From: JBEIGE01 sp040382055
GTDB taxonomy: Bacteria > Pseudomonadota > Gammaproteobacteria > Burkholderiales > Burkholderiaceae_C
Reading direction: 5' to 3'
Length of the DNA: 58,203 bases
Assembly: GCA_040382055.1 (NCBI GenBank)
Contig: JBEIGE010000019.1
Coordinates: 1 to 58,203 of the forward strand
The notes beneath the pieces are model-generated. The model was given only the letters and a program-made list of their open reading frames with translations, was not told the DNA's origin and did not search any database. Position 1 is the first letter of the stretch; every line of letters starts with the position of its first letter. Below, in pieces: positions 8,021 to 17,372 of the stretch. A program made the translations under genes and the position numbers.

Positions 8021-11000
8021 ATGAAATCTTTACTCGAGCTGTTTAAGCAGTTCACGCCCGACGAGCATTTTGATGCCATCAAAATTGGCATGGCGTCCCC
8101 TGAAAAAATCCGTTCCTGGTCATTTGGTGAGGTCAAAAAGCCGGAAACCATCAACTACCGTACGTTCAAGCCTGAACGTGATGGCCTGTTTTGTGCCAAG
8201 ATTTTCGGACCCATCAAGGACTACGAATGTCTGTGTGGCAAGTACAAGCGTCTGAAGCATCGCGGCGTTATTTGTGAGAAGTGTGGCGTTGAAGTCACCC
8301 AGACCAAAGTACGCCGCGAGCGTATGGGCCACATCGATCTGGCGGCACCTTGTGCGCACATCTGGTTCTTGAAGTCCTTGCCCAGCCGCTTGGGTCTGGT
8401 GCTGGACATGACACTGCGTGACATCGAGCGTGTCCTGTACTTTGAGGCCTATGTCGTTACCGACCCTGGCATGACTCCGCTGAAGAAATTCAGCATCATG
8501 TCCGAAGATGATTTTGATGCGAAGTTCAAAGAATTCGGTGATGAGTTCACTGCCAAGATGGGTGCTGAAGGCATCAAGGATTTGCTGCAAAGCATCGACA
8601 TTGACGACACTATTGAAAAGCTGCGCAACGATCTCACAGGTTCTGAGCTCAAGATCAAGAAAAACTCCAAGCGATTGAAAGTTCTCGAAGCGTTCAAGAA
8701 GTCCGGTATCAAGCCTGAGTGGATGGTGCTTGATGTGCTGCCGGTGTTGCCGCCGGATCTGCGCCCTCTGGTGCCCCTGGACGGCGGCCGCTTTGCAACC
8801 TCCGACCTCAATGACCTGTATCGCCGCGTGATCAACCGCAATAGCCGTTTGCGTCGTTTGCTCGAACTCAAAGCGCCCGAGATCATTGCCCGCAACGAGA
8901 AGCGCATGTTGCAGGAAGCCGTCGACAGCTTGCTGGACAACGGTCGCCGCGGCAAGGCCATGACGGGTGCAAACAAGCGCGCGCTCAAGTCTTTGGCCGA
9001 CATGATCAAGGGCAAGTCCGGACGTTTCCGCCAGAACTTGCTGGGCAAGCGCGTGGACTACTCTGGTCGATCTGTGATTACCGTGGGCCCAACCCTCAAG
9101 CTGCACCAGTGCGGCTTGCCCAAATTGATGGCGCTTGAGCTCTTCAAGCCCTTCATTTTTGCCAAGCTTGAGACCATGGGCATTGCAACCACCATCAAGG
9201 CGGCCAAGAAGGAAGTTGAATCCGGTACCCCGGTGGTGTGGGACATTCTGGAAGAGGTCATCAAAGAGCACCCGGTCATGCTCAACCGTGCGCCAACGCT
9301 GCACCGTTTGGGTATACAGGCGTTTGAACCTATCCTGATTGAAGGCAAAGCGATTCAATTGCACCCGCTCGTCTGTGCTGCCTTTAATGCCGACTTTGAC
9401 GGAGACCAGATGGCTGTTCACGTGCCCTTGTCGGTTGAAGCGCAAATGGAAGCCCGTGTGTTGATGCTGGCTTCCAACAATGTGCTTTTCCCGGCCAACG
9501 GCGAGCCGTCGATTGTTCCCTCTCAAGACGTTGTGCTGGGCTTGTACTACACCACCCGGGAGCGAATCAATGCCAAGGGCGAAGGACTGATTTTTGCCGA
9601 CACGTCCGAAGTCCAGCGCGCTCTGGATGCAGGCGAGGTCGACCTGACTGCAAAGATCAACGTCCGCTTGACCGAGTACACCAAGGACAAGGAAACAGGT
9701 GAATTTACTGCTTCAACTTCGCTGGTAGAAACCACTGCCGGGCGTGCTTTGCTCAGTGAAATTCTGCCTAAGGGCCTGCCCTTTTCGAATATTAACAAGG
9801 CATTGAAAAAGAAAGAAATTTCCAAGCTCATCAATGTATCTTTCCGTAAATGCGGACTCAAAGAGACGGTGGTGTTTGCAGATAAGTTGCTGCAAAACGG
9901 CTTCCGCCTGGCAACCAAGTCTGGCATTTCCATCTGTATCGATGACATGCTTGTGCCGGTTGAAAAACCAGCCATTATTGAAAGTGCTGAAAAAGAAGTT
10001 AAGGACATCGAGCAACAGTACGTTTCGGGCTTGGTAACTTCCGGCGAGCGTTACAACAAAGTTGTTGATATCTGGGGCAAGGCTGGCGACAGAATTTCCA
10101 AAGTGATGATGGATCAGCTGCGTTCGCAGAAAACCATTGATCGCCATGGAAAAACTGTTGACCAGGAGTCCTTCAACTCCATTTACATGATGGCCGACTC
10201 CGGTGCGCGCGGTTCTGCTGCGCAGATCCGTCAGCTCGCTGGTATGCGTGGCCTGATGGCCAAGCCTGATGGTTCAATTATTGAAACCCCTATCACGGCT
10301 AACTTCCGTGAAGGTCTCAATGTATTGCAGTACTTCATTTCGACGCACGGTGCACGTAAAGGTCTGGCTGATACCGCGCTTAAAACCGCTAACTCAGGCT
10401 ACCTGACACGTCGTCTGGTTGACGTGACACAGGATCTGGTGGTGACCGAGCTCGACTGCGGAACCTCAGAGGGCTCTTTGATGCGCGCCATCGTTGAAGG
10501 CGGCGAAGTCATTGAGTCGCTGCGTGACCGCATATTGGGGCGCACCTTGGCAGAAGACGTGATTCATCCTGAAAGTCAGGCCGTCATTGCCAGTGCCGGG
10601 GACATGTTGGACGAAGACGCACTCGACGAACTCGAAGCCGTGGGCATTGACGAAGTCAAGGTTCGAACCGCCTTGACATGTGCTACCCGCTTCGGCTTGT
10701 GTGCCAAGTGCTATGGACGTGATCTGGGCCGTGGTGGTCTGGTCAATCTGGGTGAGGCTGTCGGCGTGATTGCCGCACAGTCCATCGGAGAACCTGGCAC
10801 CCAGCTCACCATGCGTACCTTCCACATTGGTGGTGCGGCTTCACGGGCTGCCATCGCCTCCAGTGTTGAGGCCAAGTCCAACGGCACTATCGGCTTTAAC
10901 GCAACCATGCGTTATGTGACCAACAGTAAAAAGGAGCTGGTTGTCATTGCCCGCTCAGGCGAAATCGTCATTCACGATGAGCATGGGCGTGAGCGCGAGC

Positions 11001-12235
11001 GTCACAAAGTACCCTATGGTGCCATTTTGACCGTCAAGGCTGACCAGGTTGTCAAGGCAGGTGCCATACTGGCTAACTGGGATCCACTGACTCGACCCAT
11101 CATTACCGAATTTGCCGGAAAGGCACATTTTGAGAATGTTGAGGAAGGGTTAACCGTTGCCAAACAAGTGGACGAGGTCACGGGCCTCTCTACGCTGGTG
11201 GTGATCGATCCCAAGCGCCGCGGCTCAACCAAGGTGGTGCGCCCACAGGTCAAACTGATTGATGCGTCCGGCAATGAGGTCAAGATCCCGGGTACCGACC
11301 ACTCTGTGACTATCGGTTTCCAGGTTGGCTCTCTGGTTCAGGTGCGCGACGGTCAGGATGTGGGCCCTGGCGAAGTGCTTGCCCGTATTCCTGTAGAAGG
11401 CCAGAAAACGCGTGATATTACCGGTGGTTTACCGCGCGTTGCCGAGCTCTTCGAAGCACGCTCACCCAAAGACAAGGGTGTGCTGGCTGAAATGACCGGT
11501 ACTGTGTCCTTTGGTAAGGAGACTAAAGGCAAGATCCGTATGCAAATCACGGATCCTGAAGGAAAAGTCTGGGAAGACCTCGTTCCGAAAGAGAAGAACA
11601 TCCTGGTTCACGAAGGTCAAGTGGTGAACAAAGGCGAGAGCGTGGTGGACGGCCCGGCCGATCCACAGGACATCTTGCGCCTACTTGGCTCCGAGGAGCT
11701 GGCACGCTACATCGTGGACGAAGTACAAGACGTGTATCGTTTGCAAGGCGTGAAAATCAATGACAAGCACATTGAAGTCATCGTGCGCCAGATGCTGCGC
11801 CGGGTGGTGGTTGAGAACACCGGGGACTCCAGTTACATTGCTGGCGAACAGGTTGAGCGCTCCGAAATGCTCAACACCAACGATGCTCTGCGTGCTCAAG
11901 GCAAGATTCCGGTCAGTTTCACCAATCTCTTGCTGGGTATCACCAAGGCGTCTTTGTCTACAGACAGTTTCATCAGTGCGGCTTCCTTCCAGGAAACCAC
12001 CCGGGTGTTGACAGAAGCTGCCATCATGGGCAAGCGTGACGAGTTGCGCGGCTTGAAGGAAAACGTCATTGTTGGTCGCCTGATTCCTGCAGGTACCGGC
12101 ATGGCCTATCACGAAGCACGCAAGATTCGTGAAAACATGGACGATGCCGAGCGGCGTGCGATTGCTGATGCGGAGGCCGCAGAACTTGCGGGCGATGCGC
12201 AAGCTGACGTCAATGCCGACGTGGCCAGCGAGTAA
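8021..12235 (+). CDS. rpoC: DNA-directed RNA polymerase subunit beta'
   Basis: A 1404-residue subunit carrying the catalytic Mg ion. The N-terminal zinc site (CLCGKYKRLKHRGVICEKCG) lies at about residues 70-87. The absolutely conserved NADFDGDQ motif is at 456-463. The second zinc site includes CATRFGLCAKCYGRDLG. The tail is alanine-rich and acidic. The ATG is preceded by AAGAAGGAAA. A strong terminator follows the stop. Confidence 0.99.
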   Translation: MKSLLELFKQFTPDEHFDAIKIGMASPEKIRSWSFGEVKKPETINYRTFKPERDGLFCAKIFGPIKDYECLCGKYKRLKHRGVICEKCGVEVTQTKVRRERMGHIDLAAPCAHIWFLKSLPSRLGLVLDMTLRDIERVLYFEAYVVTDPGMTPLKKFSIMSEDDFDAKFKEFGDEFTAKMGAEGIKDLLQSIDIDDTIEKLRNDLTGSELKIKKNSKRLKVLEAFKKSGIKPEWMVLDVLPVLPPDLRPLVPLDGGRFATSDLNDLYRRVINRNSRLRRLLELKAPEIIARNEKRMLQEAVDSLLDNGRRGKAMTGANKRALKSLADMIKGKSGRFRQNLLGKRVDYSGRSVITVGPTLKLHQCGLPKLMALELFKPFIFAKLETMGIATTIKAAKKEVESGTPVVWDILEEVIKEHPVMLNRAPTLHRLGIQAFEPILIEGKAIQLHPLVCAAFNADFDGDQMAVHVPLSVEAQMEARVLMLASNNVLFPANGEPSIVPSQDVVLGLYYTTRERINAKGEGLIFADTSEVQRALDAGEVDLTAKINVRLTEYTKDKETGEFTASTSLVETTAGRALLSEILPKGLPFSNINKALKKKEISKLINVSFRKCGLKETVVFADKLLQNGFRLATKSGISICIDDMLVPVEKPAIIESAEKEVKDIEQQYVSGLVTSGERYNKVVDIWGKAGDRISKVMMDQLRSQKTIDRHGKTVDQESFNSIYMMADSGARGSAAQIRQLAGMRGLMAKPDGSIIETPITANFREGLNVLQYFISTHGARKGLADTALKTANSGYLTRRLVDVTQDLVVTELDCGTSEGSLMRAIVEGGEVIESLRDRILGRTLAEDVIHPESQAVIASAGDMLDEDALDELEAVGIDEVKVRTALTCATRFGLCAKCYGRDLGRGGLVNLGEAVGVIAAQSIGEPGTQLTMRTFHIGGAASRAAIASSVEAKSNGTIGFNATMRYVTNSKKELVVIARSGEIVIHDEHGRERERHKVPYGAILTVKADQVVKAGAILANWDPLTRPIITEFAGKAHFENVEEGLTVAKQVDEVTGLSTLVVIDPKRRGSTKVVRPQVKLIDASGNEVKIPGTDHSVTIGFQVGSLVQVRDGQDVGPGEVLARIPVEGQKTRDITGGLPRVAELFEARSPKDKGVLAEMTGTVSFGKETKGKIRMQITDPEGKVWEDLVPKEKNILVHEGQVVNKGESVVDGPADPQDILRLLGSEELARYIVDEVQDVYRLQGVKINDKHIEVIVRQMLRRVVVENTGDSSYIAGEQVERSEMLNTNDALRAQGKIPVSFTNLLLGITKASLSTDSFISAASFQETTRVLTEAAIMGKRDELRGLKENVIVGRLIPAGTGMAYHEARKIRENMDDAERRAIADAEAAELAGDAQADVNADVASE

Positions 12236-12256
12236 TCCTCACTTCCCGCTGATCAG

Positions 12257-12293
12257 CGCCCCAAACCTGCTTGACGGGTTTGGGGCGTTTTTT
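12257..12293 (+). terminator. Rho-independent terminator of the rpoBC operon
   Basis: CGCCCCAAACC and GGTTTGGGGCG form a perfect 11-bp stem with a 9-nt loop, followed by six T. It lies 21 nt after the rpoC stop and 11 nt before rsmB, so rsmB must have its own promoter or rely on readthrough. Confidence 0.95.
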
Positions 12294-12304
12294 ATCTGAT
12301 CCGG

Positions 12305-13627
12305 ATGACTCCCAACGAAAAAATTCCTCTTTGGTCCCAACTCCAGGTTACGGCACAGACTCTTGGTGAAGTCCGTAAGGGGGTGTCTGCCACTGCGGCA
12401 CTTGAAGACGTCGAGCCGGTATTGAGGCCAGGCGTACAAGCGCTACTTTTTGCGGTGCTCAGGTCACTGGGGCGGGCTGACGCATTGTGTAAGGTGTTGG
12501 CTTCGCGGCGCCCACCCGCACCAATTGATGCACTGCTTTGTACGGCGCTGGCATTGGCCTGGAACAAAGCCGAAGCGCCTTATGAGCCATTCACCCTCGT
12601 CAACCAAGCCGTAGAAGCAGCCAAAAGAAGCTCTAAACTCAGGCCGCAAGCCGGCTTTATCAATGGCTGTCTTCGGCGATTCCTGCGTGAGCAGGATGCT
12701 CTGGTTCTGCTGACCGCCAAATTACCCGAAGCGCTGTGGAATCATCCGCTCTGGTGGATTGAGCGGCTGCAAAAAGACCACCCCGACTGTTGGCAAGAAA
12801 TCCTGACTGCCAACAACCGGCAGCCCCCGATGACGCTGCGTGTCAACGCCAGGCATTGCAATCAGGATCAATACCTGCAAACCCTGGAAAAAAACGGTGT
12901 TCGGGGCTCGGCGGCGGGTCACTTCGGTGTTGTTTTAGACAAGCCGCTGGCCGTTCAGGCGGTTCCCGGTTTTCTGGCGGGTGATGTTTCCGTGCAGGAC
13001 GGTGCTGCACAGATGGCTGCCCCTTTGTTACTTTCCGGTTTGTCGGGCAGACCTGGGCTGCGGGTGCTGGATGCATGTGCAGCGCCGGGTGGGAAAACAG
13101 CCCATTTGCTGGAAATATCCGGTGCCAGCGTGACTGCGCTAGAGATTGATGCCCAGCGTTGCCAGCGCATTGAAACAACCTTAAGTCGTCTTGGCTTGCG
13201 CGCCAGCGTGATTCATGCCGACGCCAGCATGCCCGCAAGCTGGTGGGATGGTGATTTATTCGACGCCATTTTGCTCGATGCGCCATGTACGGCTTCGGGC
13301 ATCGTTCGGCGTCATCCGGATGTACGCTGGCTACGCAGGCAAAGCGACGTGGGTCAGTTGGTCGCTATTCAGTCCAGACTTCTCAAGGCCCTTTGGCCAC
13401 TGGTCAGGCCCAAAGGCCGATTGCTGTACTGCACCTGTTCGGTTTTTAAAGCCGAAGGTGAAGCGCAGATTCAAACGTTTCTTGCAAACAACACCGAAGC
13501 ACGTTTGCTCCCTTCCCCGGGACATTTAATGCCCTATTTTTGCGAGGAAAACCACACTGTCCAGCACAATAGCCATGGTGACAATGACGGTTTTTACTAC
13601 GCTCTTCTGGAAAAAGACCTGGCCTGA
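12305..13627 (+). CDS. rsmB: 16S rRNA (cytosine-967-C5)-methyltransferase RsmB
   Basis: A 440-residue SAM-dependent rRNA methyltransferase. A NusB-like RNA-binding domain covers about residues 1-150 (for example AGFINGCLRRFLRE). The SAM-binding motif DACAAPGGKTAHL starts at about residue 256. The two cysteines of the m5C family are present: PCTASG (Cys about 328, product release) and CTCSVFK (Cys about 378, nucleophile). The end overlaps the next gene by 53 nt. The rsmB - DUF4390 - kinase - regulator order is common in Burkholderiales. Confidence 0.95.
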   Translation: MTPNEKIPLWSQLQVTAQTLGEVRKGVSATAALEDVEPVLRPGVQALLFAVLRSLGRADALCKVLASRRPPAPIDALLCTALALAWNKAEAPYEPFTLVNQAVEAAKRSSKLRPQAGFINGCLRRFLREQDALVLLTAKLPEALWNHPLWWIERLQKDHPDCWQEILTANNRQPPMTLRVNARHCNQDQYLQTLEKNGVRGSAAGHFGVVLDKPLAVQAVPGFLAGDVSVQDGAAQMAAPLLLSGLSGRPGLRVLDACAAPGGKTAHLLEISGASVTALEIDAQRCQRIETTLSRLGLRASVIHADASMPASWWDGDLFDAILLDAPCTASGIVRRHPDVRWLRRQSDVGQLVAIQSRLLKALWPLVRPKGRLLYCTCSVFKAEGEAQIQTFLANNTEARLLPSPGHLMPYFCEENHTVQHNSHGDNDGFYYALLEKDLA

Positions 13628-14216
13628 ACTGGCCATGCTCATCTTTGCATGGGCAATTGTTCTAATGCCATCACTGGTCCGAGCTGAAATCCCCGTTGTT
13701 GAAGTGACTCAGTTTCGGGTTGAGCGCTCGGCAGACGCCATTGAGCTGTCTGCATCCCTCAAATTTGATTTGCCGTCCACCGTCGAAGACGCCTTGCTCA
13801 GGGGCATGCCGGTTTTTTTCATTGCTGAAGCTGATGTTTTTCAGGATCGCTGGTACTGGACAGACAAGAAAGTGCTGAGCGTCCAACGGCACATGCGCCT
13901 GGTTTACCAGCCCCTGACACGGCGCTGGAGACTCGGCTTCTCATCAGGTTTGATTGCGTCGAACGGTCCCGGGCTTACCTTGAATCAGGTTTTTGACAGC
14001 CTGGACGATGCCCTGGCTGCGGTGCGGCGCATCTCTGCCTGGCAGATTGGATGGGTGTCTGACCTGGATGCAAGCGCACGACATCGCGTTGAATTCCGTT
14101 TCCGGTTGGACGTCTCCCAGTTACCGAGACCCCTGCAAATTGGTGTACTGGGTCAAGATGACTGGACCATTTCCATTCAGGTTAACCACCGCTTGCAAGC
14201 CGGAAGCCTGAAGTGA
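13575..14216 (+). CDS. DUF4390 family exported protein
   Basis: A 213-residue protein of unknown biochemical function. A KK pair precedes a hydrophobic stretch and an ALVRA-like cleavage site (SLVRA then EIPVVEV), so a signal peptide is likely and the protein is probably periplasmic. I kept ATG 13575 because a shorter start at 13635 would remove the basic n-region. The body is beta-rich with WYWTDKK and RHMRLVYQPLTRRWRL, typical of DUF4390. Its stop overlaps the kinase start (GTGA). The fixed linkage to an NtrY-like kinase suggests a role in its envelope sensing; that is inference. Confidence 0.85.
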   Translation: MVTMTVFTTLFWKKTWPELAMLIFAWAIVLMPSLVRAEIPVVEVTQFRVERSADAIELSASLKFDLPSTVEDALLRGMPVFFIAEADVFQDRWYWTDKKVLSVQRHMRLVYQPLTRRWRLGFSSGLIASNGPGLTLNQVFDSLDDALAAVRRISAWQIGWVSDLDASARHRVEFRFRLDVSQLPRPLQIGVLGQDDWTISIQVNHRLQAGSLK

Positions 14217-16501
14217 GCTCAGACACCCCGGACTTGCAAGCCAGCGCCGGACCCGGTTATCGCAACCCGCACCCCATGCGCTGGGCAGTGGGTGCCGGCC
14301 TTGCCGTCATGGTGGCTATGGGCCTGGTATTGCTCTTCCTTCTCACGCAAGCCACCAACAACCGTGAAATGTACGAGCGTAATTACGCCCGCCTTTTTGC
14401 GCTCAATGTGGTGGTGGCCTTGTTGCTCATGGTGGGTATCGGCTGGATAGCGCTTCGGCTGGTCGGCCGTATGCGCCGCGGACGCTTCGGTAGCCGTTTG
14501 CTGCTCAAGCTTGCAGCGGTTTTTGCTCTGGCTGGTTTTGCACCTGGCATGTTGATTTATGTGGTGTCCTACCAGTTTGTGTCGCGTTCTATTGAAAGTT
14601 GGTTTGATGTAAAGGTTGAGGGGGCACTCGAGGCCGGACTCAATTTGGGGCGGGCCACCTTGGACGCGCTGTCCTCAGACCTGGCAAACAAATCTCTCAT
14701 AGCCGCCCAGCAGCTTCAAGAAACCTCAGACTCCAGCGCGGGGCTGGCGTTAGAGCGTGCGCGCGAACAAACAGGGGGGCAAGACGCCTTGTTATGGCGT
14801 GCGAACGGACAACTTATTGCCAGTGTTGGTGAGTCCCGCTTTCAGTTGATCCCTGAGCGGCCCAGTGCCCAACAGTTCAGGACAGCCCGCAGTCAGCGTG
14901 TGGTGACCTGGATCGAAGGCCTGGATGAAGTCTCAACCGTGAACAGCCCACTAGCCAAAGTCAAGGCGTTGGCCTTGGTCTCCAATTCCAGACTGGGCGA
15001 TTTTTCGGATGCCCGGTTTTTAATGGTCAGCCTGGTGCTCCCCCCAAGCCTGGTGGCCAACGCACTCGCTGTGACAGAAGTGAACCGCGAGTACCAGGAA
15101 CGTGCACTTGCCCGAGAAGGACTCAAGCGCATGTACATCGGCACTCTCACACTCAGCCTTTTCCTGGCCGTTTTCGGTGCGGTGTTGCTGGCGGTTTTGC
15201 TGGGAAACCAAATCACCCGTCCCTTGCTCCTCTTGGCCGAGGGTGTGCGTCAGGTGGCTGCGGGCGACCTGACCCCGAAAGCCGCCTTGCAGAGCAAGGA
15301 TGAGTTGGGCGGCTTGACACGCTCATTTGCCGTCATGACCCAGCAGTTGGCCGATGCGCGTCAGGCCGTCGAAGGCAGCATGCAGCAAGTCAATGCGGCA
15401 CGCGCCAACCTGCAGACCATTTTGGACAATATCACCGCAGGCGTTATGGTTTTGAATGCCCAGGGACAGATTCAGTCTGCCAACCCCGGTGCAACGCGCA
15501 TTCTGCGCGTACCATTGGCCGCCTGCGTGGGGCAGTCCCTGCAGGACATCCCCGGCCTGGAGGATTTTGGCCGGGCTATACAGCTGCATTTCGATGCGTT
15601 TCTGGGTGAGCGTACCGAGCATGGCGATCACTGGCAGCAGTCATTTCAATTGGGCGCTGCACAAACCGGATTGGCCGGAAAAATCGGTGATAACGCTATT
15701 ACTTTGGTAGCTAGAGGCGCAGATCTACCGGGGAGCTTTAGGCTCTTGGTGTTTGATGACATTTCAGAAATTGTTTCGGCCCAGCGTGCACAAGCTTGGG
15801 GCGAAGTTGCGCGCCGGTTGGCCCATGAAATCAAAAACCCATTGACACCCATTCAACTCTCAGCAGAGCGCTTGGAGATGAAACTCTTTGGCAAAGTGGC
15901 ATTGCCCGAGCAACTCATCCTGACAAAGTCTGTGAAAACCATCGTTGACCAGGTTGATGCCATGAAACGACTGGTCAACGAGTTCCGTGATTTCGGGCGG
16001 CTGCCGGCTGCGGAACTCAAACCCATAGATCTCAATGCCCTGGTTACCGAGGTTTTGCAGCTGTACAGCGCAGAAACCAGTCCGGTCTTGATCCGAGCTG
16101 AGTTGGAGCCGGATCTTCCCACAGTCCTCGGGGATACACAGCAGTTACGCCAGGTGTTGCACAACTTGCTGCAAAACGCCCAGGATGCAACCGAGTCTGC
16201 CCAACGTGCCGGTCCCGAACATGCGGTAATTGTGAGAACGCAGTGGCAGGAAACCCGCCAGCGTGTCCGGCTTAGTGTGCTCGATCATGGCGCTGGTTTT
16301 TCAGACACTATCCTCAAGCGTGCTTTTGAGCCCTATGTCACCACCAAGACCAAAGGAACTGGCCTGGGACTGGCTGTTGTGAAAAAAATAGCGGATGAAC
16401 ATGGGGCGCGTGTAGATATCAGCAACCGCATCGTCAGCGAAGTGGTGCAAGGTGCCCAAGTGTCGTTATCATTCACCATGGCCAAAGAAAACGTGGCTTA
16501 A
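14213..16501 (+). CDS. NtrY-like membrane sensor histidine kinase
   Basis: A 762-residue kinase with GTG start overlapping the previous stop. Hydrophobic helices lie at about residues 24-47, 62-85, 97-120 and 308-332, with an extracytoplasmic region between the last two. HAMP (about 330-385), PAS (about 400-510), HisKA with phosphoacceptor His538 in RRLAHEIKNPLTPIQLSAER, and an ATPase domain with N-box LHNLLQNAQDAT and G-box DHGAGF follow. The HEIKNPLTPIQLSAERL signature is that of the NtrY group. Its partner is the adjacent regulator. A GCTAT...GTAGC repeat is embedded at 15695-15720. Confidence 0.93.
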   Translation: MSSDTPDLQASAGPGYRNPHPMRWAVGAGLAVMVAMGLVLLFLLTQATNNREMYERNYARLFALNVVVALLLMVGIGWIALRLVGRMRRGRFGSRLLLKLAAVFALAGFAPGMLIYVVSYQFVSRSIESWFDVKVEGALEAGLNLGRATLDALSSDLANKSLIAAQQLQETSDSSAGLALERAREQTGGQDALLWRANGQLIASVGESRFQLIPERPSAQQFRTARSQRVVTWIEGLDEVSTVNSPLAKVKALALVSNSRLGDFSDARFLMVSLVLPPSLVANALAVTEVNREYQERALAREGLKRMYIGTLTLSLFLAVFGAVLLAVLLGNQITRPLLLLAEGVRQVAAGDLTPKAALQSKDELGGLTRSFAVMTQQLADARQAVEGSMQQVNAARANLQTILDNITAGVMVLNAQGQIQSANPGATRILRVPLAACVGQSLQDIPGLEDFGRAIQLHFDAFLGERTEHGDHWQQSFQLGAAQTGLAGKIGDNAITLVARGADLPGSFRLLVFDDISEIVSAQRAQAWGEVARRLAHEIKNPLTPIQLSAERLEMKLFGKVALPEQLILTKSVKTIVDQVDAMKRLVNEFRDFGRLPAAELKPIDLNALVTEVLQLYSAETSPVLIRAELEPDLPTVLGDTQQLRQVLHNLLQNAQDATESAQRAGPEHAVIVRTQWQETRQRVRLSVLDHGAGFSDTILKRAFEPYVTTKTKGTGLGLAVVKKIADEHGARVDISNRIVSEVVQGAQVSLSFTMAKENVA

Positions 16502-16531
16502 ATCGCTTCAGGTAGAAACACAAAAGCAATC

Positions 16532-17215
16532 ATGGCAAATATTTTGGTGGTCGATGACGAGCTCGGTATTCGCGACCTGCTATGGGAAATCTTGAACGAT
16601 GAGGGGCACTCTGTCGAGGTTGCTGAAAATGCCGCGCAAGCTCGGGCTGCCCGTGGCCGTGAACGGCCTGACCTGGTGCTGCTCGATATCTGGATGCCCG
16701 ACACAGATGGCGTTACCTTGCTCAAAGAGTGGTCATCGTCGGGCTTACTCAATATGCCGGTGATTATGATGAGCGGCCACGCCACCATCGACACCGCGGT
16801 TGAGGCCACACGAATTGGTGCCCTGGCATTCCTTGAAAAACCCATTACCCTGCAAAAGCTTCTCAAAGCAGTTGACCAGGGCTTGTCCAAAGGCCATTTA
16901 CGCAAAACTGCGTTACCCATGTCGACCCAAGCCTTGGTTGTTGAAACAAAAAACGTCCTCACTACCGGTCAAACTGCGGTCACACCTGTCACCGTGGAAG
17001 TTGGCTTGCAAGCCCAGCAAAGCTTCACGCTAGACAAGCCGCTGCGCGAAGCACGCGATGAGTTCGAGAAGGCGTATTTTGAGTATCACCTGGCCAGAGA
17101 AAACGGTTCAATGACGCGTGTGGCAGACAAAACCGGTTTGGAACGAACCCATCTGTACCGCAAACTCAAACAACTTGGTGTTGACCTCACCCGGGGTAAG
17201 CGCGGCGCCTCCTGA
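16532..17215 (+). CDS. NtrX-like response regulator lacking the AAA+ domain
   Basis: A 227-residue regulator. The receiver domain has the acidic pair DDE near residue 8, the phosphoacceptor Asp52 in LVLLDIWMPDTDG, and a conserved Lys in LEKPI. A linker of about 60 residues leads to a Fis-type helix-turn-helix at the C-terminus (GSMTRVADKTGLERTHLYRK). Classical NtrX has a sigma54-interacting AAA+ ATPase between these; none is present here, so activation of sigma54 promoters is not expected. It follows the kinase by 30 nt. Confidence 0.92.
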   Translation: MANILVVDDELGIRDLLWEILNDEGHSVEVAENAAQARAARGRERPDLVLLDIWMPDTDGVTLLKEWSSSGLLNMPVIMMSGHATIDTAVEATRIGALAFLEKPITLQKLLKAVDQGLSKGHLRKTALPMSTQALVVETKNVLTTGQTAVTPVTVEVGLQAQQSFTLDKPLREARDEFEKAYFEYHLARENGSMTRVADKTGLERTHLYRKLKQLGVDLTRGKRGAS

Positions 17216-17241
17216 GTCCCGGCGAGCAGCTTGACCACTGC

Positions 17242-17247
17242 TATAAT
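17242..17247 (+). promoter_or_regulatory. -10 element of the tRNA-Phe promoter
   Basis: A perfect TATAAT lies 10 nt before the mature tRNA-Phe 5' end, followed by a G/C-rich discriminator (CGAGCCC) as in stringently controlled stable-RNA promoters. No convincing -35 is seen at 17-nt spacing. Confidence 0.6.
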
Positions 17248-17256
17248 CGAGCCCAT

Positions 17257-17332
<76 letters not shown>

Positions 17333-17337
17333 GTATC

Positions 17338-17372
17338 AAAGCCCCCTTGGTTTTTGCAAGTGGGGCTTTTTT
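17338..17372 (+). terminator. Rho-independent terminator after tRNA-Phe
   Basis: AAAGCCCC and GGGGCTTT pair around a loop of about 16 nt, followed by a run of T. It begins six nt after the tRNA CCA end. Confidence 0.9.

Noticed and set aside
8120..9526. A 468-codon open frame on the minus strand inside rpoC
   Set aside because: It is a shadow of the strongly biased rpoC codons; the sense strand encodes the unmistakable beta' subunit, including its catalytic motif.
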